From assembly GCA_023409535.1 (NCBI GenBank), contig JAEYGZ010000048.1, forward strand, positions 248,001 to 312,000: a stretch of DNA of 64,000 bases. Direction: 5' to 3'. Each line of letters starts with the position of its first letter. Position 1 is the stretch's first letter. Shown here piece by piece: positions 41,937 to 50,614 of the stretch. The notes beneath the pieces were generated by a model. That model had not been told where the DNA came from. It saw only the letters and a program-made list of their open reading frames with translations, and ran no database searches. A program made the translations under genes and the position numbers. This DNA is from Bacillota bacterium (GTDB taxonomy: Bacteria; Bacillota; Clostridia; Lachnospirales; Lachnospiraceae).

Positions 41937-43334
41937 ATGTCGATTGAATATTTAGGACTTAGTGAAATCAACGGCCCTCTGATTGTTCTTGAGGGTGTTC
42001 GGGATGCTTCCTTCGATGAGATTGTTGAGCTCACGGTGGATGGAAATAAGAAAAAGTTAGGAAGAATTGTTGAACTATATGAAGATAAAGCAGTAATCCA
42101 GGTATTCCAGGGTACGGAGGACATGTCCTTATTCAATACCCATACAAAGCTTACCGGGCATCCCATGGAAATTGCATTATCTACCGAGATTCTGGGCCGT
42201 GTATTCAACGGTGTCGGTCAGCCCATTGACGGCCTTGGTACGATCGTGGCAGAGACCAAGCGTGATATTAACGGACAGCCTTTAAATCCCTGTTCCAGAG
42301 AATATCCAAGAAACTATATTAAGACAGGTATCTCCTCTATCGATGCATTGACCACCTTAATTCGCGGCCAGAAGCTTCCGATCTTCTCCGGTAACGGTCT
42401 TCCTCATGACCAGTTGGCAGCACAGATCGTTAAACAGGCTTCCTTAGGGGAAGATTCCACGGAAGAATTTGCGGTAGTATTCGCGGCCATGGGCGTTAAG
42501 CATGATGTAGCTGACTTCTTTCGCAGAACCTTTGAGGAAAGCGGTGCCAGTTCTCATGTTGTTATGTTCCTAAACCTTGCCAATGATCCTGTGGTTGAGC
42601 GTCTGATCACACCAAAGGTAGCCTTAACCGCAGCAGAATATCTTGCATTTGAAAAAGGAATGCACATCCTTGTAATCCTTACGGACATGACCTCCTTTGC
42701 AGAGGCTATGCGTGAGGTATCCTCTTCCAAGGGCGAGATCCCCAGCAGAAAGGGTTATCCGGGTTATCTGTACAGCGAGCTTGCAACTCTGTATGAAAGG
42801 GCCGGAATCGTACACAATTGCGTAGGTTCCGTAACTCAGATACCAATTCTCACCATGCCGAATGATGATATCACTCATCCAATTCCTGATTTAACCGGAT
42901 ACATCACAGAAGGACAGATTGTTCTGGATCGTGCTCTTCATCAGAAAGCGATCTATCCGCCCATCAGTATCCTGCCTTCTCTCTCCCGTCTGATGAAGGA
43001 CGGTATCGGCAAGGGCTACACCAGAGAGGATCATCAGGATCTTGCCAACCAGCTCTTCTCTTCTTATGCAAGAGTGGGCGATGCAAGAGCTCTGGCAAGT
43101 GTTATCGGTGAGGATGAATTATCCGCACTGGATAAATTGTATCTGAAATTTGGTGCCGCTATGGAGCAGGAATTCATAGCTCAGGGCGTACTTGAGGATC
43201 GTACCATCATTCAAACCTTGGATAAGGGCTGGAAGCTGCTCTCCATTCTTCCCAGAGAAGAGCTTGACCGTATTGATACGAAGATACTTGATAAATATTT
43301 TAAAGCCGAAAGTGTAGGAAGCGAATCGAGGTGA
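41937..43334 (+). CDS. atpB: V-type ATPase subunit B (second operon)
   Basis: The 465-residue non-catalytic head subunit, with YPRNYIKTGISSIDALTTLIRGQKLPIFS, FAVVFAAMGV, GYLYSELATLYERAGI and TMPNDDITHPIPDLTGYITEGQI. No P-loop lysine motif is present, as normal for B. It follows A by 17 bp and is followed by D after 4 bp. Confidence 0.97.
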   Translation: MSIEYLGLSEINGPLIVLEGVRDASFDEIVELTVDGNKKKLGRIVELYEDKAVIQVFQGTEDMSLFNTHTKLTGHPMEIALSTEILGRVFNGVGQPIDGLGTIVAETKRDINGQPLNPCSREYPRNYIKTGISSIDALTTLIRGQKLPIFSGNGLPHDQLAAQIVKQASLGEDSTEEFAVVFAAMGVKHDVADFFRRTFEESGASSHVVMFLNLANDPVVERLITPKVALTAAEYLAFEKGMHILVILTDMTSFAEAMREVSSSKGEIPSRKGYPGYLYSELATLYERAGIVHNCVGSVTQIPILTMPNDDITHPIPDLTGYITEGQIVLDRALHQKAIYPPISILPSLSRLMKDGIGKGYTREDHQDLANQLFSSYARVGDARALASVIGEDELSALDKLYLKFGAAMEQEFIAQGVLEDRTIIQTLDKGWKLLSILPREELDRIDTKILDKYFKAESVGSESR

Positions 43335-43338
43335 TCCT

Positions 43339-43959
43339 ATGAATCCCAATACCTTCCCAACGAAGGGTAATCTAATCTTAGCGAAGAACTCATTAAAGCT
43401 GGCAAAGCAGGGTTACGAACTGATGGATAAAAAACGAAATATTCTGATGCATGAGCTGATGGAATTGATTGATCAGGCGAAGGATGTGCAGACCGAGATA
43501 GATACCACCTTCTCTTCTGCTTATCTTTCCCTCCAAAAGGCAAATATTGAGATGGGTATTCTCAATGTCCAGGAGATATGTGATACCATCCCTGAGGAAA
43601 CTACCATTGAGATTAAACAGCGAAGTATTATGGGTACCGAGATTCCGCTGGTGGAATATGATAATACCGTTAGCAAACCGACCTATGCTTTCTTCCAGAC
43701 AAAGGTCTCCCTGGATGAGGCAACGAAGCGTTTCGTCAAGGTAAAGGAGCTGACCATCCGGTTATCCAGTATTGAGAACTCCGCTTACCGCCTTGCTACC
43801 AATATCAACAAGACCATGAAGCGTGCCAATGCCTTAAAGAATATCACAATTCCTTACTATACCTCACTTGTTACAGAAATCCAGAATGCACTGGAGGAGA
43901 AGGAACGTGAGGAATTTACCAGACTTAAGGTGATCAAGAGAAGGCAGACTGCAGTGTAA
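43339..43959 (+). CDS. atpD: V-type ATPase subunit D (second operon)
   Basis: A 206-residue rotor shaft subunit. The start is FPTKGNLILAKNSLKLAKQGYELMDKKRNILMHELM and the C-terminal helix has NKTMKRANALKNITIPYYTSLVTEIQNALEEKEREEF, as in other D subunits. Its GAGGTG site lies inside the end of the B gene. It is the last gene of the operon and is followed by a terminator. Confidence 0.94.
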   Translation: MNPNTFPTKGNLILAKNSLKLAKQGYELMDKKRNILMHELMELIDQAKDVQTEIDTTFSSAYLSLQKANIEMGILNVQEICDTIPEETTIEIKQRSIMGTEIPLVEYDNTVSKPTYAFFQTKVSLDEATKRFVKVKELTIRLSSIENSAYRLATNINKTMKRANALKNITIPYYTSLVTEIQNALEEKEREEFTRLKVIKRRQTAV

Positions 43960-43990
43960 TCCAGCAAGGAACTTATTCTTTTTATTTTAT

Positions 43991-44030
43991 AGAGCTGTTG
44001 TTATGATATATTTCTGCATACAACAGTTCT
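43991..44030 (+). terminator. Terminator of the second V-ATPase operon
   Basis: AGAGCTGTTGT pairs with ACAACAGTTCT (11 bp, one G-U) and is followed by ATTTATT. It lies 32 bp after subunit D. Confidence 0.65.
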
Positions 44031-44080
44031 ATTTATTCATGATTAGTCAATATTAAATACCTTCTTTATCTTAATCTTTT

Positions 44081-44257
44081 TCATTTTATTTGTTTACGGT
44101 TCTTTTTATATTCCCTTATTAAAATTGATAGCGGTAAAACTGCGCAAAAAGCTATCATTATAGAATATTCTATATTCGATCTTATCAAATAATAAATACT
44201 TTCAAAAACGAAAATCATCGTAGCAAATATATAAAATATTATTTTCCAGATTTTCAA
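44081..44257 (-). CDS. Small membrane protein of unknown function (58 residues, TTG start)
   Basis: A TTG at 44257-44255 has a consensus AGGAGG 7 nt upstream. It opens a frame of 58 codons: a basic start MKIWK, a hydrophobic helix IIFYIFATMIFVFESIYYLI, a short loop with Arg/Ser/Asn, a second helix SIMIAFCAVLPLSILI, and a basic tail REYKKNRKQIK. Two membrane helices with both ends inside are predicted from hydrophobicity and positive charges. I do not recognise a family. It stands alone in a long AT-rich region. Confidence 0.55.
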   Translation of the reverse strand: MKIWKIIFYIFATMIFVFESIYYLIRSNIEYSIMIAFCAVLPLSILIREYKKNRKQIK

Positions 44258-44496
44258 AGCAAGACCTCCTTTCTAATAAATCGCAGCCGCTCCAATTGAG
44301 CCTTTCCCTTTTATTATTATAATATAATAACAGGTATATTTCTACTGACTTAATGTAATTTTATGGTATTTTATATTTATAGTATAAGGTGCGGCCACAA
44401 AATGATAGATTTGTGCTTTGGGCTGATTAATACGTTTTGTCCTAAACGGAATAATTCTCCTTCTTTATTGAAAAAGGAATTCTGTAAATTAAAATA

Positions 44497-44552
44497 ATTA
44501 ACCATGTTTTATTGGTTGGTTGATTAATTATCCATGTTTTATTGGTTGATTT
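44497..44552. repeat. Short direct repeat in intergenic DNA
   Basis: CCATGTTTTATTGGTTG occurs twice, about 30 bp apart (starting near 44502 and 44531), with ATTAA-like flanks. Nothing else in 44258-44598 looks like a gene. Confidence 0.6.
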
Positions 44553-44598
44553 TACATAAGGTGAATTACATAATTATCGCATAATATTTCTCATTCTA

Positions 44599-44875
44599 CA
44601 CATAATTATATCAGATACGACGTAAGAACTTAACTTGCATGATGATCAAATAGACCTGAATTCGAATAAGTTGCTGTCGTATCTAAAAAAAGAATATAGA
44701 ATACATGTGATTTCGTCTCAGAATTACATGTCGCATCTGTTCTGAAGGATTGGGAGATGATAGCTTATGGACAGTAAAGTTCTGGTTATTAATCACTATC
44801 AAATTGAATACTTGCATTAAAAGAAATGGGACAAACAGCAGGAAGCAGGAGTACCGGTTTACTCCTGCTTCTGCT
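44599..44875 (+). repeat. Structured repeated element, copy 1 (277 bp)
   Basis: This is nearly identical to 45314-45588. It contains a long stem: AGATACGAC and AACTTA pair with TAAGTT and GTCGTATCT (about 44614-44683). A second stem ACATGTGAT / ATTACATGT follows near 44702-44730. Then come a 17-codon ORF and a terminator-like hairpin of GAAGCAGGAGTA with TTACTCCTGCTTC. It may be a small RNA gene or a mobile structured element. The strand is given for the micro-ORF. Confidence 0.85.
44767..44820 (+). CDS. Micro-ORF in repeat copy 1 (17 residues)
   Basis: ATG at 44767 with GGGAG 10 nt upstream encodes MDSKVLVINHYQIEYLH and stops at TAA 44820. The second copy (45481-45534) encodes the same peptide from TTG, with one synonymous change (CTG to CTA). 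The two changes in this stretch both preserve coding, which hints at a real peptide, though two changes are little evidence. Confidence 0.35.
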   Translation: MDSKVLVINHYQIEYLH

Positions 44876-44904
44876 TTATGAAAGCTATAATCCTGCTTTC
44901 ATTC

Positions 44905-45240
44905 TTAATAAAATATCAATTTCTTTTGTAAGCCATCTTCCATATTCCGGCATAGTCCGCCACGCGGAACAATCCATAATAAATCCTCAATGTCAAGGAG
45001 TATTCCCTGGTCTTTAATCTGGTCATATTGAAAAATAATATAATCCGTTTTTCTTTGAATTATTAATTCCGTACACTGTTGCTTTCTGTTTGGATTATTG
45101 TCCTGTAATGCAGGTGTTACGGATGTTGCCTCATTTATTGGTGCTTCTGCTTCTGAATTATTTCCATTCCTTGCTGAACACCCAAATATAATCAGTGCAT
45201 TCAGCAGAAGGATAAGAATGTATGATATTCTTTTTTTCAT
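44905..45240 (-). CDS. Small putative lipoprotein of unknown function
   Basis: A 111-residue protein with a lipoprotein signal peptide (MKKRISYILILLLNALIIFG then Cys-Ser-Ala), so it is probably anchored outside the membrane. The mature part has an Asn/Glu/Pro-rich linker, followed by a short domain QQCTELIIQRKTDYIIFQYD and a region with DLLWIVPRGG. I do not recognise a family. The start at 45240 has AAGGGA upstream. The gene is flanked by the two copies of the ~276-bp repeated element, as if the block had been inserted or duplicated as a unit. Confidence 0.65.
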   Translation of the reverse strand: MKKRISYILILLLNALIIFGCSARNGNNSEAEAPINEATSVTPALQDNNPNRKQQCTELIIQRKTDYIIFQYDQIKDQGILLDIEDLLWIVPRGGLCRNMEDGLQKKLIFY

Positions 45241-45313
45241 CGACTTTCCCTTCATAGCATGATTTAATTACCATAATTATATTTCAGATTGCCGTATAAT
45301 AATTTTCTTACTG

Positions 45314-45588
45314 CACATAATAATATCAGATACGACGTAAGAACTTAACTTGCATGATGATCAATTGACCTGAATTCGAATAAGTTGCTGTCGTATCTAA
45401 AAAAAGAATATAGAATGCATGTGATTTCGTCTCAGAATTACACGCCGCATCTGTTCTGTAAGATTGGGAGATGGTAGCTTTTGGACAGTAAAGTTCTAGT
45501 TATTAATCACTATCAAATTGAATACTTGCATTAACGAATGAGACACCAATAGTATGAAGCAGGAGTACTGGTTACTCCTGCTTCTGCT
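45314..45588 (+). repeat. Structured repeated element, copy 2 (275 bp)
   Basis: The main stem AGATACGAC...GTCGTATCT is unchanged from copy 1. In the second stem ACAT/ATGT of copy 1 becomes GCAT/ACGC, which includes one A-T to G-C double change that keeps pairing and one change that breaks a pair. The terminator-like GAAGCAGGAGTA...TACTCCTGCTTC is kept. Both copies have the same orientation. Confidence 0.85.
45481..45534 (+). CDS. Micro-ORF in repeat copy 2 (17 residues, TTG start)
   Basis: TTG at 45481 starts a frame for the same 17-residue peptide as in copy 1 (MDSKVLVINHYQIEYLH), ending at TAA 45534. The start differs from copy 1 by A to T, which still allows initiation. GGGAG lies 10 nt upstream. 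Confidence 0.3.
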   Translation: MDSKVLVINHYQIEYLH

Positions 45589-45599
45589 ATGGTTAATAC

Positions 45600-46856
45600 T
45601 TATATTCTTGATTTCTGCATGTCAAAACCCGTCGGGTTCTGGAATATTCTCAGGTCAAATTCCTTTGCTACTGCAAAGATATGATCAAAGATATCCGATT
45701 GGATTCTTTCATAATTCTCCCATTTGATATCATCTGTAAATACATAGATTTCAAGGGGCAGACCATTGGCATCCTGGGGAAGCTGCCGTACCATTTGCAT
45801 GCTCTTATGGAGTCTCGGATTATCCTTAAGAAATTGTTCAATATAGACGCGAAAGGTTCCGATATTCGTAAGCTGCCGTTTATTGATATCCAGCTCTTCT
45901 TCCGTCAGGAATTTTTTATTATACTTTTGCAGTTCCTCTTCCTTTTCTTCAATGTAACTCCTGAGATAATGAATTTTCTTATATTTTTCAAGCATTTCCG
46001 GTGTACAGAACCTGATACTGCCCACGTCAATAATGACGGACCGCTTTATTCGCCTGCCGCCGAATTCCGTCATGCCTCGCCAGTTTCGAAAGGAATCTGA
46101 CACCAGAGAATAGGCCGGTATTGTTACAATTGTCTTATCAAAATTCTGAACCTTAACTGTATTCAATGTGATATCTACGACATCTCCGTCTGCGTTATAT
46201 TTGTTCATTTCAATCCAGTCGCCGATACGAAGCATATCATTAGAGGTTAATTGAATTCCTGCGATAAAACCAAGAATCGTGTCCTTGAATACAAAGGAAA
46301 ATACCGCCGCCAAGGCTCCGACGCCACTGATCAGAACCAACGGATTCTGATCCATCAGAATGCCGACTATCACAATAACTATGATGATATAAAATACAAT
46401 TTTACATACCTGCAGAAAACCTTTGATGGGTCTGACCTTGGATATGGGATAATTCCGGTAGACATCATCAATTGCATTCAGTAATGCGCTGATAACAAAT
46501 ATTGATATAACAGCGATAAAGATTGCACAGGCACGATGGATATAATCTACCGTCGATTTTCCAAAGGCCGGCGCAAATATATATACGATAATACCCGGCA
46601 GCAGATTTGCAATTCTTGAAAACACCTTGCGTTCCAGCATCACTTTATACCAGAGATGCTTATCACGGTGTATGATTTTACTCAGTATCCGAAGCAGAAT
46701 ATTTTTTATAATAATATTTACAATCATACAGAGGATAACTATCATCCCGATCAAAATAATTACTGAAAAATAAGATGCTCTAATACTGTTAAATCCATAA
46801 TCGATAAGAATGCTTTTAATATATTCCATCAGGCTGTCAATTTTTATATCATCCAT
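45600..46856 (-). CDS. MscS-family mechanosensitive channel (YbdG-like)
   Basis: A 418-residue membrane protein. About five hydrophobic segments fill residues 15-190; the last is the pore-lining type (VLISGVGALAAVFSFVFKDTILGFIAGIQL), the MscS TM3 signature with Gly/Ala packing. The beta domain follows: LRIGDWIEMNKYNADGDVVDITLNTVKVQNFDKTIVTIPAYSL. A large C-terminal cytosolic domain (EEKEEELQKYNKKFLTEEEL and FTDDIKWENYERIQSDI) resembles E. coli YbdG, which is of similar length. It probably relieves osmotic downshock. The start at 46856 has GAGGAGAG upstream. Confidence 0.9.
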   Translation of the reverse strand: MDDIKIDSLMEYIKSILIDYGFNSIRASYFSVIILIGMIVILCMIVNIIIKNILLRILSKIIHRDKHLWYKVMLERKVFSRIANLLPGIIVYIFAPAFGKSTVDYIHRACAIFIAVISIFVISALLNAIDDVYRNYPISKVRPIKGFLQVCKIVFYIIIVIVIVGILMDQNPLVLISGVGALAAVFSFVFKDTILGFIAGIQLTSNDMLRIGDWIEMNKYNADGDVVDITLNTVKVQNFDKTIVTIPAYSLVSDSFRNWRGMTEFGGRRIKRSVIIDVGSIRFCTPEMLEKYKKIHYLRSYIEEKEEELQKYNKKFLTEEELDINKRQLTNIGTFRVYIEQFLKDNPRLHKSMQMVRQLPQDANGLPLEIYVFTDDIKWENYERIQSDIFDHIFAVAKEFDLRIFQNPTGFDMQKSRI

Positions 46857-47150
46857 AATCCGAACTCTCCTCTCTGCTGTTAGCAGCAACCTGTATTACC
46901 TTCTACTATACTATCCTATTCTTATACTGTCAAATATTTGGTTAAATTAACCTCTTTAACCAGTATTATCATTTATAAGAATTTTAATGTATCTCTAATG
47001 TCAGATTCTTGAATTCATGTTATACTAACAACGACCCGTTGTTTCATCCGAAAACCATTGCATAAAGGAACTTATCCCAGTGAATGCATGGTTTTTCGAT
47101 GAGAAGCGTATCATAAGGAAAGCAAGATGAATGAAAGGAATGGTGTGTAA

Positions 47151-49811
47151 ATGTGGTTTTCAAAATCACAAAGTGATGTACTGAAGGAATTGGAGGTGAA
47201 TCCCGAACGTGGCTTATCAGAAGCCGAAGCAAAAACAAGGCTGGAGAAATACGGTGAGAATAAGCTGAAGGGAAAACCGAAAAAAAGCCTCATCTACTTA
47301 TTCCTGTCCCAGCTGAAGGATATGTTGATTTATGTCCTTCTGGCCTCTGCGGTAATCACTTTTGTAATTGGTGAGTATGCCGATTCCATTATTATCTTAC
47401 TGGTAGTAATACTTAACGCTGTGATTGGCGTTATTCAGGAATATAAGGCGGAAAAGGCGGTGGAAGCGCTTCAAAAGATGACGACGCCCAAAGCTGTTGT
47501 TCGGCGTGACGGTGCAATCAAAGAAATTAATTCCGAAGAGGTTGTTCCCGGCGATATCGTAGTACTGGATGCCGGCAGATTTGTCCCGGCTGACCTGCGC
47601 TTGATTGAAAGTGCAAACCTTCAGATTGAAGAATCTGCGTTGACCGGTGAATCCGTTCCCGCTGCCAAAAACGCGGCGTCTATCTTTGAAGATCCTAAGA
47701 CCCCTGTGGGTGATAAAGAAAATATGGCTTTCTTATCCACCCTTGTTACCTATGGCCGTGGGGAAGGTGTTGTTGTTGCAACCGCCATGGAGACTGAGAT
47801 TGGTAAGATTGCTAAAATCCTTGAGGATGATAACGAAGAGATGACTCCTCTTCAGAAGAGACTGGATGAGCTTGGACGTATTCTTGGCTTCCTCGCCATC
47901 GGTATCTGTGTGGTCATCTTTGTCATTGCTTTAATTCAAAAGCGTGATTTATTTGAAATGTTCCTAACTGCAATAAGTCTTGCCGTTGCTGCTATTCCGG
48001 AAGGTCTGGCCGCTATCGTAGCAATCGTTCTGGCCCTTGGTGTAACCAAGATGTCCAAAATCAATGCTATCGTAAAGAAGCTTCCTGCTGTTGAGACCTT
48101 AGGCTCCGTAAATATTATTTGCTCCGATAAGACCGGTACCTTAACGCAGAATAAGATGACCGTTGTTAAGCAATACACCTCCGGCAGACTGACCGATATC
48201 CCTGCTGCTGATACAACTCTTATCGCTGAAGCCGACGACCAGGAGCTGGTGAAGTCTCTGGTGCTCTGCTCCGACGCAACCTATGAGAACGGTCAGGGAA
48301 CCGGTGATCCGACTGAGGTAGCTCTGATCGTGCTTGGTAATAAGTACGGCCTGACCCGCAATGATCTGAATGTAAAGCATAAGCGCGTATCAGAGAACCC
48401 CTTTGATTCCGACAGAAAACTGATGTCTACCCTGAATGCGGAGGAGCACGGCTATCGTGTGCATACCAAGGGTGCAATTGATAATATCTTAAAAATCTCT
48501 TCCAACGTACTGGTGAACGGCAAGGTTGTTCCTCTTACAAATGAGTTGAAAGCCGAGTTTCTTCGCATCACCGAGGAAATGTCCGACGACGCTCTCCGTG
48601 TCCTTGGTGTTGCTTATAAGGACAGCGCTGTGCTTGTAGCCCCTGAAGATATGGAAAATAATCTGACACTTCTGGGCCTGGTGGGCATGATCGATCCTCC
48701 GAGACTCGAAGTGAAGGCATCCATTGCTGAAGCTAAAAATGCCGGAATTCGTCCGATTATGATAACCGGCGATCACAAGAATACCGCTGTTGCCATCGCA
48801 AAAGAGCTGGGTATCGCAGACTCTCTCAGCCAGAGTATTACCGGTGCTGAAATCGACGATTTAAGTGACGAAGAATTTGCGTTGAAGATCCATGACCTAA
48901 GGGTATTTGCCCGGGTATCTCCCGAGCATAAGGTTAAGATTGTAAGAGCTTTTAAGGCGCAGGGTAATATCGTGTCAATGACCGGTGACGGTGTGAATGA
49001 TGCTCCTTCCCTGAAATACGCCGATATCGGTGTCGCCATGGGTATTACCGGTACGGACGTGGCGAAGGGTGCCAGCGATATGATCCTGACCGATGATAAC
49101 TTTACTACCATCGTTCATGCAATTGAAGAAGGAAGAAATATTTATAATAATATTAAGAAATCCGTTATCTTCCTGCTCTCCTGCAACCTTGGCGAGGTGA
49201 TCACCATCTTTGTTTCCATATTGCTGAACTGGCCGGTTCCTCTGATAGCAACCCAGATTCTTTGGGTGAACTTAATTACAGACTCACTTCCTGCCATCGC
49301 TCTTGGTGTGGATCCCGGAGATAAGGATGTGATGAAGCAAAAGCCCCGTAACCCCAAGGAGAGCTTCTTCGCCCATGGAGCCGGAGCTCGTGCTGTAATC
49401 GGCGGTGTATTGATCGGTATATTTACCTTAGCTGCTTTTTATTATGGACTATGGGAACACGGCTATATACTTGGCAGCGGCACAATACCGGAAGCTGCGC
49501 TGCCCTATGCCAGAACAATGGCATTTGTGGTACTGGCTACCTCACAGCTGTTTTATTCCCTATCCATGCGTAATTTTAACAAGTCAATCCTTAAGATCGG
49601 TCTCCTCTCCAATAAGATGCTGATCGGAGCAATCATTGTCGGAACGCTGCTGCAGCTTCTGGTAATCTCCGTTCCGTTCCTGGCTGATGCATTTGGCGTA
49701 CACAGCCTTACTCTGGCAGATTGGGGCCTGGTTCTGCTGTTCGCCCTGATACCTTTGATTGTAAATGAAATTATCAAACTATTCGGCAGAGTTTCCAAAA
49801 ATGAGGACTAA
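47151..49811 (+). CDS. P-type (P2A) Ca2+-transporting ATPase
   Basis: An 886-residue SERCA-like cation pump of the membrane. The N-terminal cation-ATPase domain is followed by the actuator motif TGES (165-168), PEGL in TM4 (Glu284), the phosphorylation site Asp326 in CSDKTGTLTQNK, MITGDHKNTA and TGDGVNDAPSLK. TM6 has NLITDSLPAIALGVDPGD with the Asn and Asp Ca2+ ligands expected of P2A pumps such as Listeria LMCA1. Ca2+ export is the best guess; Mn2+ is possible. The gene is alone on its strand and its ribosome binding site is poor. Confidence 0.93.
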   Translation: MWFSKSQSDVLKELEVNPERGLSEAEAKTRLEKYGENKLKGKPKKSLIYLFLSQLKDMLIYVLLASAVITFVIGEYADSIIILLVVILNAVIGVIQEYKAEKAVEALQKMTTPKAVVRRDGAIKEINSEEVVPGDIVVLDAGRFVPADLRLIESANLQIEESALTGESVPAAKNAASIFEDPKTPVGDKENMAFLSTLVTYGRGEGVVVATAMETEIGKIAKILEDDNEEMTPLQKRLDELGRILGFLAIGICVVIFVIALIQKRDLFEMFLTAISLAVAAIPEGLAAIVAIVLALGVTKMSKINAIVKKLPAVETLGSVNIICSDKTGTLTQNKMTVVKQYTSGRLTDIPAADTTLIAEADDQELVKSLVLCSDATYENGQGTGDPTEVALIVLGNKYGLTRNDLNVKHKRVSENPFDSDRKLMSTLNAEEHGYRVHTKGAIDNILKISSNVLVNGKVVPLTNELKAEFLRITEEMSDDALRVLGVAYKDSAVLVAPEDMENNLTLLGLVGMIDPPRLEVKASIAEAKNAGIRPIMITGDHKNTAVAIAKELGIADSLSQSITGAEIDDLSDEEFALKIHDLRVFARVSPEHKVKIVRAFKAQGNIVSMTGDGVNDAPSLKYADIGVAMGITGTDVAKGASDMILTDDNFTTIVHAIEEGRNIYNNIKKSVIFLLSCNLGEVITIFVSILLNWPVPLIATQILWVNLITDSLPAIALGVDPGDKDVMKQKPRNPKESFFAHGAGARAVIGGVLIGIFTLAAFYYGLWEHGYILGSGTIPEAALPYARTMAFVVLATSQLFYSLSMRNFNKSILKIGLLSNKMLIGAIIVGTLLQLLVISVPFLADAFGVHSLTLADWGLVLLFALIPLIVNEIIKLFGRVSKNED

Positions 49812-49876
49812 TTCCGATTGAATTTTTCCGGCAATGGGTATAAGATATCTATAACAATCGGAAAGAGGTGCATTAT

Positions 49877-50410
49877 ATGGAAGGCATTGAAAATCTGAAA
49901 GAAATATATCTTGCAGGTGGATGCTTCTGGGGAACTGAGAAATATTTATCCTGTATCAATGGAATTATAAAGACTGAGGTCGGCTATGCCAACGGTAATA
50001 CCGAGAACCCTACCTATCAGGAGGTATGTCATAATAACACAGGTCATGCGGAGACGGTTCAGGTTTTCTATGATCCGAAGCAAATCCGCCTGGATTTTGT
50101 TCTGAATCTGTATTATGATGTTATCAATCCAACCTCAATCAACCGTCAGGGTGAGGATTCCGGTACCCAATACCGAACCGGTATCTATTATGTTGATGAA
50201 GCTGATCTTCCCGCCATCCGGCAATCTATTGCACGGCTGCAGACCAAATATGAGAAGCCTATTGCCATAGAGGTACTGCCCCTGCGCAATTATTATCCTG
50301 CGGAGGAATATCATCAGAAATATCTGGATAAGAACCCGAACGGTTACTGTCATATCCGTAAGGATAAGTTTGACCAGGCAAAGCTTGCCAAGGATGATAA
50401 TTCAATATAG
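49877..50410 (+). CDS. msrA: Peptide-methionine (S)-S-oxide reductase
   Basis: A 177-residue repair enzyme that reduces methionine-S-sulfoxide in proteins. The catalytic Cys16 is in LAGGCFWGTEKYL. TEVGYANGNTENPTYQEVC, TGHAETVQVFYDP and YRTGIYY are the family motifs. No MsrB domain is fused. The start at 49877 has AGAGGTG 7 nt upstream. An inverted repeat CCGATTG / CAATCGG (49814-49861) spans the gap from the Ca2+ pump gene and ends just before this site. Confidence 0.96.
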   Translation: MEGIENLKEIYLAGGCFWGTEKYLSCINGIIKTEVGYANGNTENPTYQEVCHNNTGHAETVQVFYDPKQIRLDFVLNLYYDVINPTSINRQGEDSGTQYRTGIYYVDEADLPAIRQSIARLQTKYEKPIAIEVLPLRNYYPAEEYHQKYLDKNPNGYCHIRKDKFDQAKLAKDDNSI

Positions 50411-50416
50411 TGATAA

Positions 50417-50446
50417 ATCGAGCCCTCCCTATTTGGAGGGCTTGAT
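50417..50446 (+). terminator. Intrinsic terminator of msrA
   Basis: A stem of TCGAGCCCTCC with GGAGGGCTTGA and a 6-nt loop, followed by TTTCATTT, 7 bp after the stop. Confidence 0.85.
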
Positions 50447-50614
50447 TTCATTTATCATATTTTTAAATTATTATATCTTATTCAATAATTTTAGTATCAA
50501 TAGCCATCGAATATTGTCGAAATTAACGGTTTGTTGTAAGTCCCACAGTGACTTCTTATGTTGACTTAATATATTTAAAAAATTATAATTAAAATAATGT
50601 AAGGAGGCATGGTT

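Noticed and set aside
25379..43334. The second ATPase operon as a recent duplication of the first
   Set aside because: Gene order, K subunit type and subunit I motifs differ strongly, and A and B are diverged along their length. An ancient split or separate acquisition fits better.
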